DNA of 64,000 bases, taken from NCBI GenBank assembly GCA_004835665.1, contig RBKR01000003.1:1674001-1738000 (forward strand). Reading direction: 5' to 3'. The translations under genes were made by a program, and so were the position numbers. Below the pieces are notes generated by a model. It was given only the letters and a program-made list of their open reading frames with translations. It was not told the origin of the DNA and searched no databases. Each line of letters begins with the position of its first letter. Positions within the stretch are counted from its first letter, which is position 1. This document shows, one piece after another, positions 33,436 through 45,711 of the stretch. The stretch comes from Phoma sp. XZ068 (taxonomy: Eukaryota; Ascomycota; Dothideomycetes; Pleosporales; Didymellaceae).

Positions 33436-34601
33436 ATGCTCGCGCGACGTGCCTGTAGCAACGTACGCGGCATTTTGCCAGCCTCTTGCCTAACGAATGT
33501 CGCTTCGCGCTCTTTTGCGGCTGGGGCTATCGCGCAAAACTCGGCTCGAGCTCCAGCACTAGCAGATATCACCCCTGATGCCGCCGCAAGCTTCAATAGG
33601 AAGCAGAAGGAATTCCGTGATGGTCTTGTAGCCGCGCAGAAACAGAAAGAGCAGCAAGAAAGTGAGTTTCTTTCTGTCAACCTGTCAACAGTAGATCCTT
33701 CCCTTGCCGAAGGCGCTGGTCCCATTGGCAAGACCCTTGCGTCGCTAACATCACCCAACGCAGAGGAAGCTCGTGCCCGTGAGCAGGAAAACGGGAAGAA
33801 AAAGGGTGGAGCCCTATCATCTCTCATCTATGGAACTCCCGAGGGTCGCGAGCTGGATAAAGATATTGAGCGAAGCTTCTCTCAGGTTCTAGCACGCGGC
33901 AAGTACGTCCACTCGATCGTGTTTCACGATGTCAAGCCAGACAAGGTTGAAGAGTACAATGAGCTGGTGGGCAACTGGTATCCGAAAATGGCTGCCATTC
34001 CTGAAAACAAGGTGCACCTTGTGGGCAGCTGGAGGACCGAGGTCGGCGACTGCAACACTTTTGGTAGGTTTATTTGCCGCATAAGTATATCCATAAAATG
34101 CTGACATATACCACAGTCCACATTTGGGAATACCAACGCTACGAAGGATACCATCAATCACTGCATAACATTCAATCACACCCAGAGTTCGCCGCCTTCG
34201 ATGCGAAGCTGAAGAGTCTCATCCGATCGAAGCACACCTCGCTCATGCAAGAGTTCTCTTTCTGGCCTACTACTCCCCCACGTCAGCTCGGCGGTCTTTT
34301 TGAGTTACGATCTTACACACTACACCCGGGTAATCTGCTGGAGTGGGAGACCCACTGGAGGCGTGGTCTGAAGGCACGCCGAGAGGTCATGGAGGGGGTA
34401 GGTGCTTGGTTCGTTCAAATTGGCGAACTGAATACTGTGCATCATCTCTGGCAGTTTGCAAACCTGGAGGAGCGCAAGGTTCGTCGTGAGCAGAGTTGGA
34501 ACGTTGAGGGATGGGGTGAAACAGTTCACAAGACAGTGCCGTTGATCCAGACCATGAGGAGCCGGATCTTGGTCCCCTGTGCATGGAGTACCGTCGCTTG
34601 A
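33436..34601 (+). CDS. NIPSNAP family mitochondrial protein
   Basis: Exons 33436-34063 and 34117-34601 (53-nt intron) give 370 aa. The N-terminus MLARRACSNVRGILPAS continues as a basic, Ala-rich presequence, suggesting mitochondrial import. Two ferredoxin-like dimeric alpha-beta-barrel repeats follow: HSIVFHDVKPDKVEEYNELV with VHLVGSWRTEVG, and FELRSYTLHPGNLLEWETHW with VHHLWQFANLEER. NIPSNAP proteins act in mitochondrial quality control in animals; the fungal role is not established. Splicing restores VHIWEYQRYEG. Confidence 0.88.
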
Positions 34602-35032
34602 ATGCTTACCAGTTAGCAGACAATTGCAACTACTGGCGGAGAAATGCGCTGTTTGCCAGATGCCTAGGTTGTCAGTGGATGCCAGCACGGAAACAGACGA
34701 GTATCCGTTCCAACATAAAGGTCATGAGGGCTTCGAGATGTGTGGATGAAATTATTAGCACCAATGGAGAAATTCAAATATATGCACATGATGGTACGCT
34801 GCAGTTGGGCACTAATTTACAGTTCCGACGATGAGAGCTGCTGGCACTCTGGTGTTCCAAGCTTCCATGATTTGCGCCCAGCAGCGGTGACCCACGTCAT
34901 TGCCGCAATCACAAGCCAAGCCTCGGAGCCTGCCTCGCGACCCTCCACTTCGTGTTTTTCTCCAACGCACAACAGAAGCAACAACAAAACATAGTGCCAT
35001 TTCCCATCGCAACCCTCAGGGAGCCTACAGTC
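34602..35032. promoter_or_regulatory. Spacer upstream of EPT1
   Basis: 431 bp holding the NIPSNAP 3' region and the EPT1 promoter/5' UTR. No gene is visible. Confidence 0.4.
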
Positions 35033-36520
35033 ATGGTCTACATCCGTCAGGACAAGCTGCCCAAGCTCAAAGAGTACAAATACTCTGGTGTCGACCACAG
35101 TCTGCTCTCACAATATGTGCTCAAGCCGTTCTACACGCATGTTGTCATCAAATGTTTTCCAATGTGGATGGCGTAAGTCACAACAGCCTACCGCAGATAT
35201 GAGCTAACGTGCATAGACCAAATCTCGTGAGTCACTTCTCGTCCTCGGCTTGGTGATCTCGTCAATATGTTGATGTGTTGTTCGTGTACTCAAGTCCTAT
35301 TCTAACCAGGTTGAACAAGATCACGCTTTCTGGCTTTGGCTTCGTCATCGTAAACTTCCTCACTCTGCTATGGTATACACCTACGCTCGACCAGGACTGT
35401 CCGCCTTGGGTATACCTTAGCTGGGCGATCGGTCTATTCCTTTACCAAACATTTGATGCTGTCGATGGAAGCCAGGCGCGAAGGACGCACCAGAGTGGTC
35501 CTCTAGGCGAGTTGTTCGACCACGGTGTCGATGCGATCAACACAACGTTAGAAGTTCTGCTCTTCTCCGCCACCATGAACCTCGGACAAGGTTGGAAGAC
35601 GGTTCTCACCCTCTTCGCTTGTGAGTTTTGCGATGTCCATTGGCACTGCTGCTCCGTGATGCACAACACTGACAGCAATAGCCTCATTAACATTCTATGT
35701 CCAAACTTGGGATGAGTATCACACTCATACCCTTACTCTTGGCGTCATTTCTGGCCCAGTCGAAGGCATTTTGACGCTCTGCATAATATACGCCTCCACC
35801 GCTTTCCTTGGTGGCGGTAGCTTCTGGCAGCGCTCCATGTTCCAAAGTCTGGGCGTCCAGAACCAAAACTTTATTCCTGATGTTATCTACAATCTTGCTT
35901 GGAACGAGTGGTACATGGTATATGGAGGAGCAGTCCTTGTTTTCAACACCGTCTCCAGGTAAGTCCAAAGAGTTCCAGGACATCATGCCAATCTGACACC
36001 CTACAGCGCCCGGAACGTAATGAAAGCACGCCGCGCCCGGGGGCAGAAGACACGAGTTGCCCTCCTGGGCCTTCTTACCTTCGCCGCAGCTTGGGTCCTA
36101 ATTGTTGCCTACCTGTTCCTGCAACCACTAGTTTTGCGCCATCATTTGGTACCATTCGTCTTCTACGCCGGACTTATCAATGCTTACTCGGTCGGCCGCA
36201 TGATCATCTCGCATCTGACAAAATCTCGGTTCCCCCGCGGCAATGTGCTTATCTACCCGTTGATCTACGGAGTTATCGATTCGCTGGGTCCCTGGTTACA
36301 GGAACACATTGGCGTGGGTTGGCCCAGCGCTTTGGGTGACGACGTTTACCAGGTTGCCTTTGTCTTCATGTGTCTAGGCTTGGCTGTTGGTGTGCATGGA
36401 AGCTTCATTGTCGATGTGATTTGGACTATCTGCGATTACCTCGACATTTGGTGCTTGACGATCAAATACCCATACCAGCCTGTCAAGGAGAATGTCGAGG
36501 AAGTGAAGAAGGGGCAGTGA
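35033..36520 (+). CDS. EPT1: Ethanolaminephosphotransferase / cholinephosphotransferase
   Basis: Five exons, 35033-35172, 35217-35226, 35320-35620, 35682-35958 and 36007-36520, give 413 aa. Exon 2 is a 10-nt microexon that completes WMAPNL before ITLSGFGFV. The CDP-alcohol phosphotransferase motif is intact (DGSQARR, then LGELFDHGVD). Several hydrophobic membrane segments are visible (GFVIVNFLTLLWY, LLGLLTFAAAWVLIVAYLFL). The enzyme transfers phosphoethanolamine or phosphocholine from CDP donors to diacylglycerol in the ER/Golgi, the last step of the Kennedy pathway. Sequence alone does not fix the head-group preference. Confidence 0.93.
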
Positions 36521-36765
36521 GCACAGGATCAGGATGATTAGAGACTTCATTTAGTGTAGAAAATATTGGAGCGCAGTGCAACTCTGGTTGATATCAACAT
36601 GTGAATGCATCATATTGACTTAGGTTTTGGTGTTGAACCTAGTGCTTTGGACATTTATGTTGAGCGCTAACCAGGTTTGGCCGGATCGCTTTCGCCGCGG
36701 TTGCATCTTTCACGCTGCGCGACCCGACACATACATCCACCTTCTGTCACCCAACCCGCGGCGAG

Positions 36766-38522
36766 ATGGCGGGACCTCGCGTCAACTTGGCTGTGACAAA
36801 AGATGGCGAAACGTACAACAAGCTGCAGCGACCCGACAACTTCCTCGGCACATCCACAGCCTTGAACCAAGCAAACCAGCGCAAACGGGAGCGGCCACCT
36901 GTCGAAGGGCATTCCACAGGCCCAGCCTCGAGTATGAAGCGCGCAAAAACATACCATACCGAGCCGGCGGTGAGCATGTTACAGTCCTCCGATGGTAAGC
37001 ACCAGCATCGTATCGCTGGGCCAATCTCGGAGTGTGGCATGCGCATGACGCTGCCTATTGATGAGGAAGACCAATACTCGGATGACTCTTTGGGAGAAGC
37101 ACTCGCATATCTCCGTAGCGTACGGTAAGCAACTGAACATCCTACTGGGATCTGAAGTAGCCCTTACGCCTTGACATGCAGCTAATTGTGTTGACCAGAT
37201 CAGAAGCATCCACAATCCCACAACTACTCGTAGCCTCGAAAATACGTAGCGAAGATGCAGACAACAAATACCTCCAAACGAGCAACGCTTCCTCTGGTCA
37301 ACACACCTTCTATCAGGACGGCGCCTGGATATCGGTCGACGAAGTCTATGAAGTCACATCCAACGATGACTATGAGGACGAGGATTCGAATGCGCAAGAG
37401 TCATATCATAAGCAGCTCATCAAGCGGTTCGAGAGCCTCCGCAGCACGTTGAGAGGGGCTGGATACGGTGCTCACGTGCCAGCTCAGAACCTAGATGCTG
37501 AAGGGAGTCAGCCATCGCCTATTAGACCACCCTCAAATCGACATGAATGGCTGTACACACTCGATCGAGAGTATCCTACGCGGGTTCAGATATCTCAACT
37601 AGACGAGAACAGCATCAGGCGAGGTCTTGAGTATTGTGCCTATGCGATGGACCGATTCGATACAATCTCTAGCCAAAAGAGCTGCTGGATCTGGGCCTTG
37701 CTAGCACTTTCTGGGGATATCGGAACGATGGACTCCCACAAGATGAGTCATATCAGGGATCTTGGGAGCAAAGCCGGGGAATTCAGCACCAGTCTGCGTG
37801 CAGATCTCAAACGTCCCGATGGACAACTCGAGAACGACTTGCTCAGTCCAGACAGAGCAGCTGGTGGGCAGGCTCAGGAGATGGAAATGGACGAAAGAGC
37901 CCTTTGCGATGCCAGCACAGCTAACCACAATTCGGAAACGGGGTATGTACGTTCCAGTGCCATTGAGCATCTGGACTCAACGAGTGAGACCAAACTCAAC
38001 AAGGCTGTTTCAGGGACCCCGAATGGCCTGCAGCCTCAAGTCATAAGCTCAGAGACGCCAGATCTCCCAATCGGTATGGATGAAAGTACTAATACTGACA
38101 CGAACGACGATACTCTTGAGCGCGCACGCGCCCGTTTGCTTGCACAGCTTGGCGATAATCTAGTGCAAGCTGGCATGCCAGCAACAGCGCTTAACACCAA
38201 TGAAACACGCGCGAATCGTAGTGAACAGTTTGATCAAACCTCAAACGACTCATATAATGAGATCAAGATCCGTGCAATACCATCTCGGGCGGAAGCTGAG
38301 AGGCAGCGGCAAATGATGCGGACCCAGAACCCAGCTACGGACCGCTTGGGAGGAGCAGACACTCCATCCGCTAAGTCTTCTGCTGCCATGCATTCCGCTA
38401 CCAAGGATCACAGCCCATGTTCAGTCGATTTGAACACGAGAGTCACGATTGATATGATCTTGACCGTGGTCGCGGAATGCTATGGGCAAAGAGATTTGCT
38501 GAGGTTCCGAAAGCCGTGGTAG
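36766..38522 (+). CDS. Gemin2/SIP1-like protein (snRNP assembly)
   Basis: Exons 36766-37124 and 37199-38522 (74-nt intron) give 560 aa. The segment RVQISQLDENSIRRGLEYCA, followed by CWIWALLALSGDIGTMDSHK and IRDLGSKA, resembles the helical C-terminal domain of Gemin2. The end, VAECYGQRDLLRFRKPW, fits fungal homologues. Gemin2 helps the SMN complex load Sm rings on snRNAs, which would suit this intron-rich genome. The stretch between the helical core and the terminus is long, polar and probably disordered. Identification is from a weak family pattern; another nuclear function is possible. Confidence 0.55.
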
Positions 38523-38761
38523 GTACCCACAAGTGGTGGCATCTTTTATCTTTTTCATATGATTTTCTTGATGAAACTCGCTCTTAATATCCTATCAATG
38601 AAATGAACCCAAGCGAACCTAAGCTCAGACTGCGTCGAATTGCTTTTGCCTGTGAGTTACACATTGAACGCACGGGCCAAGTTTCCGGGCGACTTTGGGC
38701 TCTCCAACTTTCCTTTGCACTGACGCGCTTACCCTTTCCCTGTTGAGTCACTTTCTTGCTC

Positions 38762-40474
38762 ATGCGGCTCTTTGCACCCCACTTCGCCTGCCCCGCGCTC
38801 CTCCAAAACATCCCGCGACACACAATTGTTCGCAGTAAAATTACTCGCTTTTCTGCGCCAGCTCGCCCTTTCCAGCCCCGCCGCATATACAGCGTCCAAT
38901 CTTCGATTGGCGCAATTGATGACGACATGGGCAAAGACGACAAGTCCAAGAATTTCAACTTGAAGGTGCCAAAAGGCACACGAGACTGTACGCCGCATCC
39001 TAAACGCTACGCACACACGTCGTCTGTGTTGGACCAAGTTGTACTGACATTGCCAGGGACTGGCGAGGATGCCGCTCTCCGTGATCGTCTGTTCGAGACA
39101 GTCACCTCGGTTTTCAAGCGCCACGGCGCCACGACCCTTGACACACCTGTCTTCGAACTGAAGGAGATCCTCAGTGGCAAATACGGAGAGGACTCGAAGC
39201 TCATCTACGATCTACAGGATCAAGGAGGAGAACTTTGCTCGCTGCGCTATGACTTGACGGTTCCGCTTGCGCGATGGCTTGCCATGAACCCCAGCGTTCA
39301 AAGCTTCAAGCGCTACCAAATCGCAAAGGTGTACCGTCGCGATCAGCCTGCCATGACAAAGGGCCGCATGAGGGAGTTCTACCAATGCGACTTTGACATT
39401 GCTGGCGCATACGATGCAATGATCCCCGATGCCGAAGTCCTCAAAATTGTAAACGATGTATTCAAGGCGCTTGGCTGGGAGTCCTACACCATCAAGATGA
39501 ACCACCGCAAAATCCTGGATGGCATGTTCAAAGCAGCTGGAGTGAAAGAGGACCTGATACGACCAATCAGTTCTGCCGTGGACAAACTGGATAAGGTACG
39601 GATGCTCTCGAATTAAATCCATTTGTGCTGATCATTTCCGGCTAACTTTTGTCAGTTACCTTGGGCAGAGGTGAAGCAAGAGATGGAGACAAAGGGCTTG
39701 CCCGCAGATATTGCAGACAAGATTGGAGAATGGGTACAACGCAAGGGTGGAGACGACATCATCGAATTCCTCAAGTCAGACCCTGTGCTCTCGCAGAATG
39801 AGGATGTAAAGAAGGGCATCCAGGACATGGAGCTGCTTTTCGCTTACCTGGATGCTTTCGATGCCCGGAGCCATGTGTCGTTCGACCTGTCACTCGCGAG
39901 AGGTCTGGACTACTACACTGGTTTGATCTACGAGGTCGTAACCGAGGGATCCGCTCCCCAAGGAAAAGGCAAACAGCAAGAAATCGGCGTCGGCAGCGTT
40001 GCAGCAGGTGGTCGCTACGACGGCCTAGTGGGCATGTTCAGCGGCAAGCCTATTCCGTGTGTGGGTATTTCCTTTGGCATCGACCGCATTATCAGCATCA
40101 TCAAAGCTCGTGGCGAGTCGACGCAACGCGCGAAAGATGTCGATGTCTTTGTCATGGCGTTTGGCGGCAAGGGCTTTACTGGCATGTTGACAGAACGCAT
40201 GCAGGTCGCCCAAGAGCTATGGGCTTCTGATGTTAAGACGGAATTTTCGTACAAGCTTAAGCCGAAGCTACCACAACAGTTCAAGCAGGCGGAGTCGGCT
40301 GGTGTGCCGCTTGCGGTCATCCTCGGAGAAGAGGAATTGAAAGCAGGTAAGGTCAAAATCAAGGTCATGGGTATCACGGATGAGAACAACCCAGAGAAGG
40401 ATGGTGTGCTAGTTGACAGGAAAGACATGGTGGCTGAAATTCGCAAACGGTTGCCCAGTGCTAATGGCGTATAA
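38762..40474 (+). CDS. HTS1: Histidyl-tRNA synthetase, probably dual-targeted
   Basis: Exons 38762-39595 and 39656-40474 (60-nt intron) give 550 aa. Class II histidine-specific motifs are present: RYDLTVPLARWLA, YRRDQPAMTKGRMREFYQCD, ARGLDYYTG and AAGGRYDGLVG, followed by the anticodon-binding domain. The first 55 residues (MRLFAPHFACPALLQ onward) form a basic mitochondrial presequence. A second in-frame ATG at 38927 begins MGKDDKSKNFNLKVPKGTRD, the expected start of a cytosolic form. Yeast HTS1 makes both forms from one gene in this way. Confidence 0.95.
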
Positions 40475-40926
40475 ATGTACGCTCAGTAACGGCGCCCAAA
40501 CAAAAAAAGCATAAGATACCCATAGACATCGATGCCCTTGGCATGTTCATACCAAGCTCCAACCATGCATTGTCCATATGTGATGGTCGTCAGTTTCGGC
40601 AAGCAGGCAGAGAGGCTGAAGACTGGCATTGTACTGAACTGAGTGCCTTTAGCGCACCTCGCACGACCGTTTGGCTGTGTATCGTTATCGTCATTTTAAC
40701 CGACATCCATCAGTGCAGAAAGGATGGCACAAGAGTCTCTGCATGGCATTTGAGCCTTACAGGTCACTGCTACGATCATAACTGAGAATGCATGTACTTG
40801 TAGGTCTTCGATTTCTGCGACATGATTTATGTACAGTTGACATCTAAAAGAAACGGTGTCCAGGCATTGGTGTCTGCTCTTCTCAAGCAATAGTAGGGAT
40901 CTCGGTATCGGCAGGCAGATGGTAGC
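40475..40926. other. Convergent spacer, HTS1 / small mitochondrial protein
   Basis: 452 bp with no supported gene. Confidence 0.45.
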
Positions 40927-41556
40927 TTAGTAGCCGTCCTTGCCCCACTTGTTGTATGTGTCGTGCAGTTCCTATTGGCATTTGGTCAGCCCAAACCATG
41001 TGCAGATATTGTATTTCTCGTGACCGGAGGTTCGCATACCTTGGGAAGAGTCACGTTGGGGATCACGACCACGTTAAGGGCCGAAGGAGCATCCTTCTTG
41101 ACGCTGGTATCACCACCGGGGTGGTACTGGTACGGGCTGGAGCCACCCGACTTCCAGGGCTCGCTGTGCTCGGCCTTGGAAACGGCTCGCTCGGACGAGG
41201 CGCTGGTAGGCGAGCGGGCTGCGCAAGTTCAGTATGGGATTGCATAGTTATGCGTTATGTGACGAGCTGGGTAGCTTACAGAAGTGCCAGCCTGCGAGTC
41301 CGAAAACACCGCTCATGATGGCCAGGAGCACCTGCGCAACTCAATTAGCCTGCAATTGCGTCCCCTCATATGGCAGATGCTCTTCGCGTACATAAAGCTC
41401 GGGGTCGCGCTTCGCTCCGGTCTTGAGAGCGTCCTTGCCGGCCTCCCTCTCGGCTCGTCCAGCCTCAGAGGTAGTGCTGGCCCAGCGGCGGGCAGGAGCG
41501 GCGGCGCGAAGGCGGGGGGCAGCGCGGAAGGCTGAGCGGGCGGCGATGGAGGACAT
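40927..41556 (-). CDS. Small mitochondrial inner-membrane protein (NDUFA4/B12D-like?)
   Basis: Four exons, 41556-41392, 41331-41280, 41218-41040 and 40971-40927, give 146 aa. The first 35 residues are an Ala/Arg-rich presequence ending near RRWASTTSEAG. One membrane span follows (YVLLAIMSGVFGLAGWHFS), and then a conserved soluble tail (SEPWKSGGSSPYQYHPGGD, VVIPNVTLPKELHDTYNKWG). Single-span proteins with this shape are found in respiratory complexes. The resemblance to the B12D/NDUFA4 family is weak and is an inference. Splicing is well supported by the continuous conserved tail. Confidence 0.7.
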
Positions 41557-43184
41557 GATTGCGTCGGTGTGGGTGGGAGGCGACGGGTGTTGCGGAGAGA
41601 ATGCGTGGTGGACTGGCGGGACGTTGACGACAAAGCTGGGCTGCCAGTGGTTCGAGCGAGCTCGTGCCAAGCGCCACCGAAACGGCTTAGCGCGTCAGGA
41701 CGCATAACCTGACATGCGCATAGAATCAGCGCTACAGCTACAACATTGACTGTGCAAAACGGCAAACGTTGCAGCTCAAAGGGAGCGATTGTCAGTATGT
41801 GTCGAGGTTGTTCAGCGACTCCATTGTTGTCGGATTCGTCATCGTTACTCTCGACTACAACGATTACGATTTTAAATTGGCCTTTCTCTACTTTGCTCTC
41901 AACTTCCTCGTCTTGCCTACCGGATACCATGTCTTGAATTTCGTCCTTATCATTTTCCACTCCCTCAGCATTGTGAGCTCTTACTTGTGCATCACTACAA
42001 ATAATATTTCCTTCCTTGCTTTCATTGTACTTGTCACCTGGCCTACCTAGACTTGCACCGGCGGCGTCTTCGCCACTGTCTGTCCTTCCTGCGTCTTGGA
42101 TGAGTGTCTAGTACGACTTACAATTACTCTCAGCACTAATTCAACCAACTTGGCCAACCTGTTTTGGGAACTGCTCTAATTGCCGAAGGAGTAAGCTATC
42201 AACGGCACTTTTACATCAAATCCTTAATGCCTAACGCCCTTTTACAAAATATGATAAAGGGAACAAAGGTGATGAACATGGGGACGAAGCTGAGAACAAG
42301 GGCTTTACAGACAGTACTGTCGAGAACGGCAAGGCGATGTATTGTACAAAGACGGGCCACGGGTGGAGAAAACCGTGGTGGAAGCAGCGGACACCTTACC
42401 ACAGAACCTGTCACTGATTGTATGCTACCGAGAGAATCTGCTGGAAATAGTAGCGGTGCTGAACATCTGCAGCTGCCCAAGCTGTTGATCCAATGTCTGG
42501 TTCTTTAGATAGCATGGTTCTTGATAATGCATAGATTTATAACTAAGGAACTGATGCACTTGCACTGTGGCTTTACCACGATTGGCTTTTCTGCAGGCTG
42601 TTGTTTACCTAGTATATTCCCTTATGTTCATAAAAAGAATCAAGGCCTGCTTGACGGGCAGAATTTGGGAAAGCGAGGAATACACGAACAAAATTAAATG
42701 TAATCTATTGCTCCACCTCCATTCAAGGAATCGTCACTTCGGTGTGAGATGCTTCTAGCCGTCCATGTACAGCGCTAGATGTCTCTTTAATTACCCATTA
42801 TCTAATTTGAAGGTCTGATTATGCCCAGCTGCCAGATTATATGCTGCTGATTGTTGTGCTCAAGGGTTGGCGTGTCTGTGAGAGCAGCAAGCTGCAGTCT
42901 AACGTCGCAGGGTCATCCATGGCAGCGTTTTGGACGCCGAGCTCGGTCCAGCCCCCTTTCAGGTACGCAGCAATTACAACCTTGACAGGAGCACCACAAT
43001 CACAGTCTTCAGCGCCCGCTGTCGTCCACGCGCGCCGTCACCGCGCCCATCGAGCCGCTCGCCCCGCGCGTCTTCCCTTCCCTTCCCGTCGCTCCTTCGC
43101 ACCTTCCCTTCGCCACTCCGCGCCTTCCTCCATCGATGCCATGCAGATTTCAGCCACAACTTTGACCACCACCACGCTCCGCCC
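41557..43184. other. 1.6 kb spacer with coding-like fragments on both strands
   Basis: On the minus strand about 42098-41700 is open and encodes a very acidic, hydrophilic stretch (DEIQDMVSGRQDEEVESKVE) with no upstream ATG. On the plus strand 42115-42195 ends FGNCSNCRR at a gtaagc donor. A further frame at 42250-42350 is Asp/Glu/Lys-rich, and a third at 42294-42470 contains KTVVEAADTLPQNLSLIVCY. The frames disagree and no complete gene can be built, so relics of a decayed gene or element are likely. The last 200 bp before 43185 look like ERF2 5' UTR. Confidence 0.4.
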
Positions 43185-45129
43185 ATGACGACGATCGAAC
43201 AAAAGCGCAGCTCGACGGGCAGCCGCGTGCTGGGCATGACTGGCCCCGTCGGCGAGCCGTCGCTGCCACCTTCGCGCCCCTCGTCCATTGCGACCGCGCA
43301 TTCGGGTAGCCAGGGACGATGGTCGCAGCCCACCGCGCCGCGACGGGGAGGCGGCATGAGTGTCACGAGCAGCCTGCAGAGTCGCCCAACAACGGCTGCG
43401 AGCAGGACGCATGTTCCGCTGGCTGCCCACGGTTTCTTTCGCCCCATGAGCTCGCAACGTCTCCAGCAACAGCGCAATCAGCGGCCAACATCTCTGCTCG
43501 GCCACAGCTCTCTTCATGCTGAAAACGTGCGCGACTCGACTGCCAGTTCGTATCGCCAGAGCGTTGGCTCCACGCAGACAACGCGCGGCCAACCTATCCT
43601 AGGCCTCCACCACGAGATGGATCAGCCTCCACCCTCCCGGGGAACGGACATCACAGACCGAGACATGCCCGACCGCACAACCGCGAACTCAACGCCTACA
43701 GGAGCAGAGACGGTGCGCAGTCAGAACGAGAGCATCACCCCTCTCCAGCGGCCCCGACCACACCATCTGAACCTCACCAATGCGAACAACAATGATACCG
43801 GCAACGTTCCAACGCCCGGGAAATCCCCTCATTCTTTCCGTTCTAGCTTCATGTTACCCAGCCGGGACGGTCGATCTGCTCAGATGCGTGTTCACCAAGG
43901 CCATGAGAAGCTCAATTCGGCGGAGTCATCCCCTAGACTTGCCCGGAGAGAATCCACAAAGCAAGCTGTGCAGAGAGAGCTGGGCAAGAACTATCAATAC
44001 TTCTCCGGCAACACGGCATTTTGCTGGGGTGGACGACTGCAAAACACGCGGGACAGGCCTGTGAATATTGCAACTGCAATCATGATCATACTGCCAGCCG
44101 CCCTTTTCTTCGGTTTCTCGTGCGTTCGCCCCCCACCAGCCATATTTCATTCCCACTAACAGATGTGCAGTGCGCCATGGCTATGGCTTAATGTTTCTCC
44201 ATCGATACCCATTCTCTTTGCTTATCTGTTTTTAATATCTGTCTCTTCATTCATCCATGCATCGGCTTCCAACCCTGGCGTATGTATGGAGCTCAATCTT
44301 TTCCGCTCAGCGCTGACTCTCCCAGATCCTGCCTCGGAATCTACACCCCTTTGCACCCACTAATCCTAATGAAGATCCTCTGAATCTTGGCCCGCCCACG
44401 ACTGAATGGACAATGGTCGTTTCGGCAACTGGCACAAACGCAGCAATGGAGGTACCGACCAAGTATTGCAAGAGCTGTAATATCTGGCGTCCTCCACGTG
44501 CGCACCATTGCCGCATATGTGACAACTGTGTCGAAACTCAAGATCACCACTGCGTTTGGCTAAACAACTGCGTGGGCCGCCGCAACTATCGCTACTTTTT
44601 CGTTTTTGTCTGCGCTACCACTTTGCTCGGGCTCTTCCTTTTTGGAGCAAGCCTGGCACACATTCTAGTCTGGCGTGCGAGAAACGCTGCCTCCTTCGGG
44701 GAAGCTATTAACCGTTGGAGAGTTCCATTTGCAATGTTCATATACGGACTGTTGGGTTGGGCGTACCCTTTCAGCCTCGGCGTATACCATCTATTCCTGG
44801 TCGGCAGGGGCGAGACCACCCGCGAATATCTGAACTCCCACAAGTTCATGAAGAAGGACAGGCACAGACCGTTCACGCAAGGTTCGCTTATCAAGAACTG
44901 GATTGCTGTTTTGCAACGTCCACGCCCACCAACCTACCTGCATTTTAAGAAAGAGTACGAAGAGGGAGATCAAAGATTCAATCCTCGCAAAGGCAAGCGC
45001 ACAGCGCCTTTGACCGCCGAGCAGCAGGGTGGGGGGTTGGAAATGCAAGATGTTAGCAGCAACCAGGGTTTCCAAGGGCCGGCCGGAAGGGCGCTTCGAA
45101 GCTCGCCTGACGCGAACACGGCGCAGTGA
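43185..45129 (+). CDS. ERF2: Palmitoyltransferase Erf2 (DHHC family)
   Basis: Exons 43185-44119, 44171-44279 and 44326-45129 give 615 aa. The N-terminal 270 residues are Ser/Thr/Pro-rich and probably disordered. Four membrane segments flank the zinc-finger/DHHC core: CKSCNIWRPPRAHHC, CDNCVETQDHHCVWLNNCVG. The catalytic Cys is in DHHC. Erf2, with Erf4, S-acylates Ras and similar proteins at the ER/Golgi. The second splice gives SNPGILPRNLHP, typical of the family. The ATG at 43185 is the start used by homologues; an upstream GTG-initiated extension has no support. Confidence 0.92.
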
Positions 45130-45711
45130 GTGGTGAAGTCACTCTTGTACATGTAGTTAATGAATCAATTGATGTCCACGTTGAGCTGGCAGCTGTTGTC
45201 CTGATTGCATGCAGTGTATGGTGGACATGTGCGTGCTGTGAAATCGTGGAGCAAAATAGTGAGATCAGACGGTGCAAATGTGTCGACGGCAAGTTTGACA
45301 TTCAGAAAATTCGACCCAGGTTCACACGCAAAGTCCTTTGCCCTTTCTAGCTCATACGACGGAATGCATGGGTGGTGACACTGGCGGATCTGGGTAGCCT
45401 AATTGGCCGCCGGCTGACTAGCTTGATATGTTTACCACCTGGATCGGTTCACACGCCTCCTCCGACCAACCCTCAACTCGCAATCGACCTGACTCCTTGT
45501 CGTTATGTCAGTCGCGTCTGCACGCACCTCTGTGCAGGCCTGATTGACCTGTCTGCACCTTCTTGGAAGTGCATGCGCGCCTGCCACGCGTGTACTTTGG
45601 CACTGTTGCTCAGCCAGCGGTCGTGAGACCGGCGACCTCCTTTGCGCGTCACTGCCTCGCCCTGCAACGAAACACTTGCCACGCGACCCGCAAGGCGATC
45701 CTCCGACGACC
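45130..45711. promoter_or_regulatory. Spacer and probable 5' UTR upstream of ASH1
   Basis: 582 bp; the frame is open upstream of the ASH1 start but has no ATG. No separate gene is seen. Confidence 0.4.

Noticed and set aside
41769..42050. Hydrophobic plus-strand frame resembling a membrane protein
   Set aside because: It is the complement of an acidic stretch on the other strand. The Leu/Phe/Val richness follows from that, so it is not a separate gene call.
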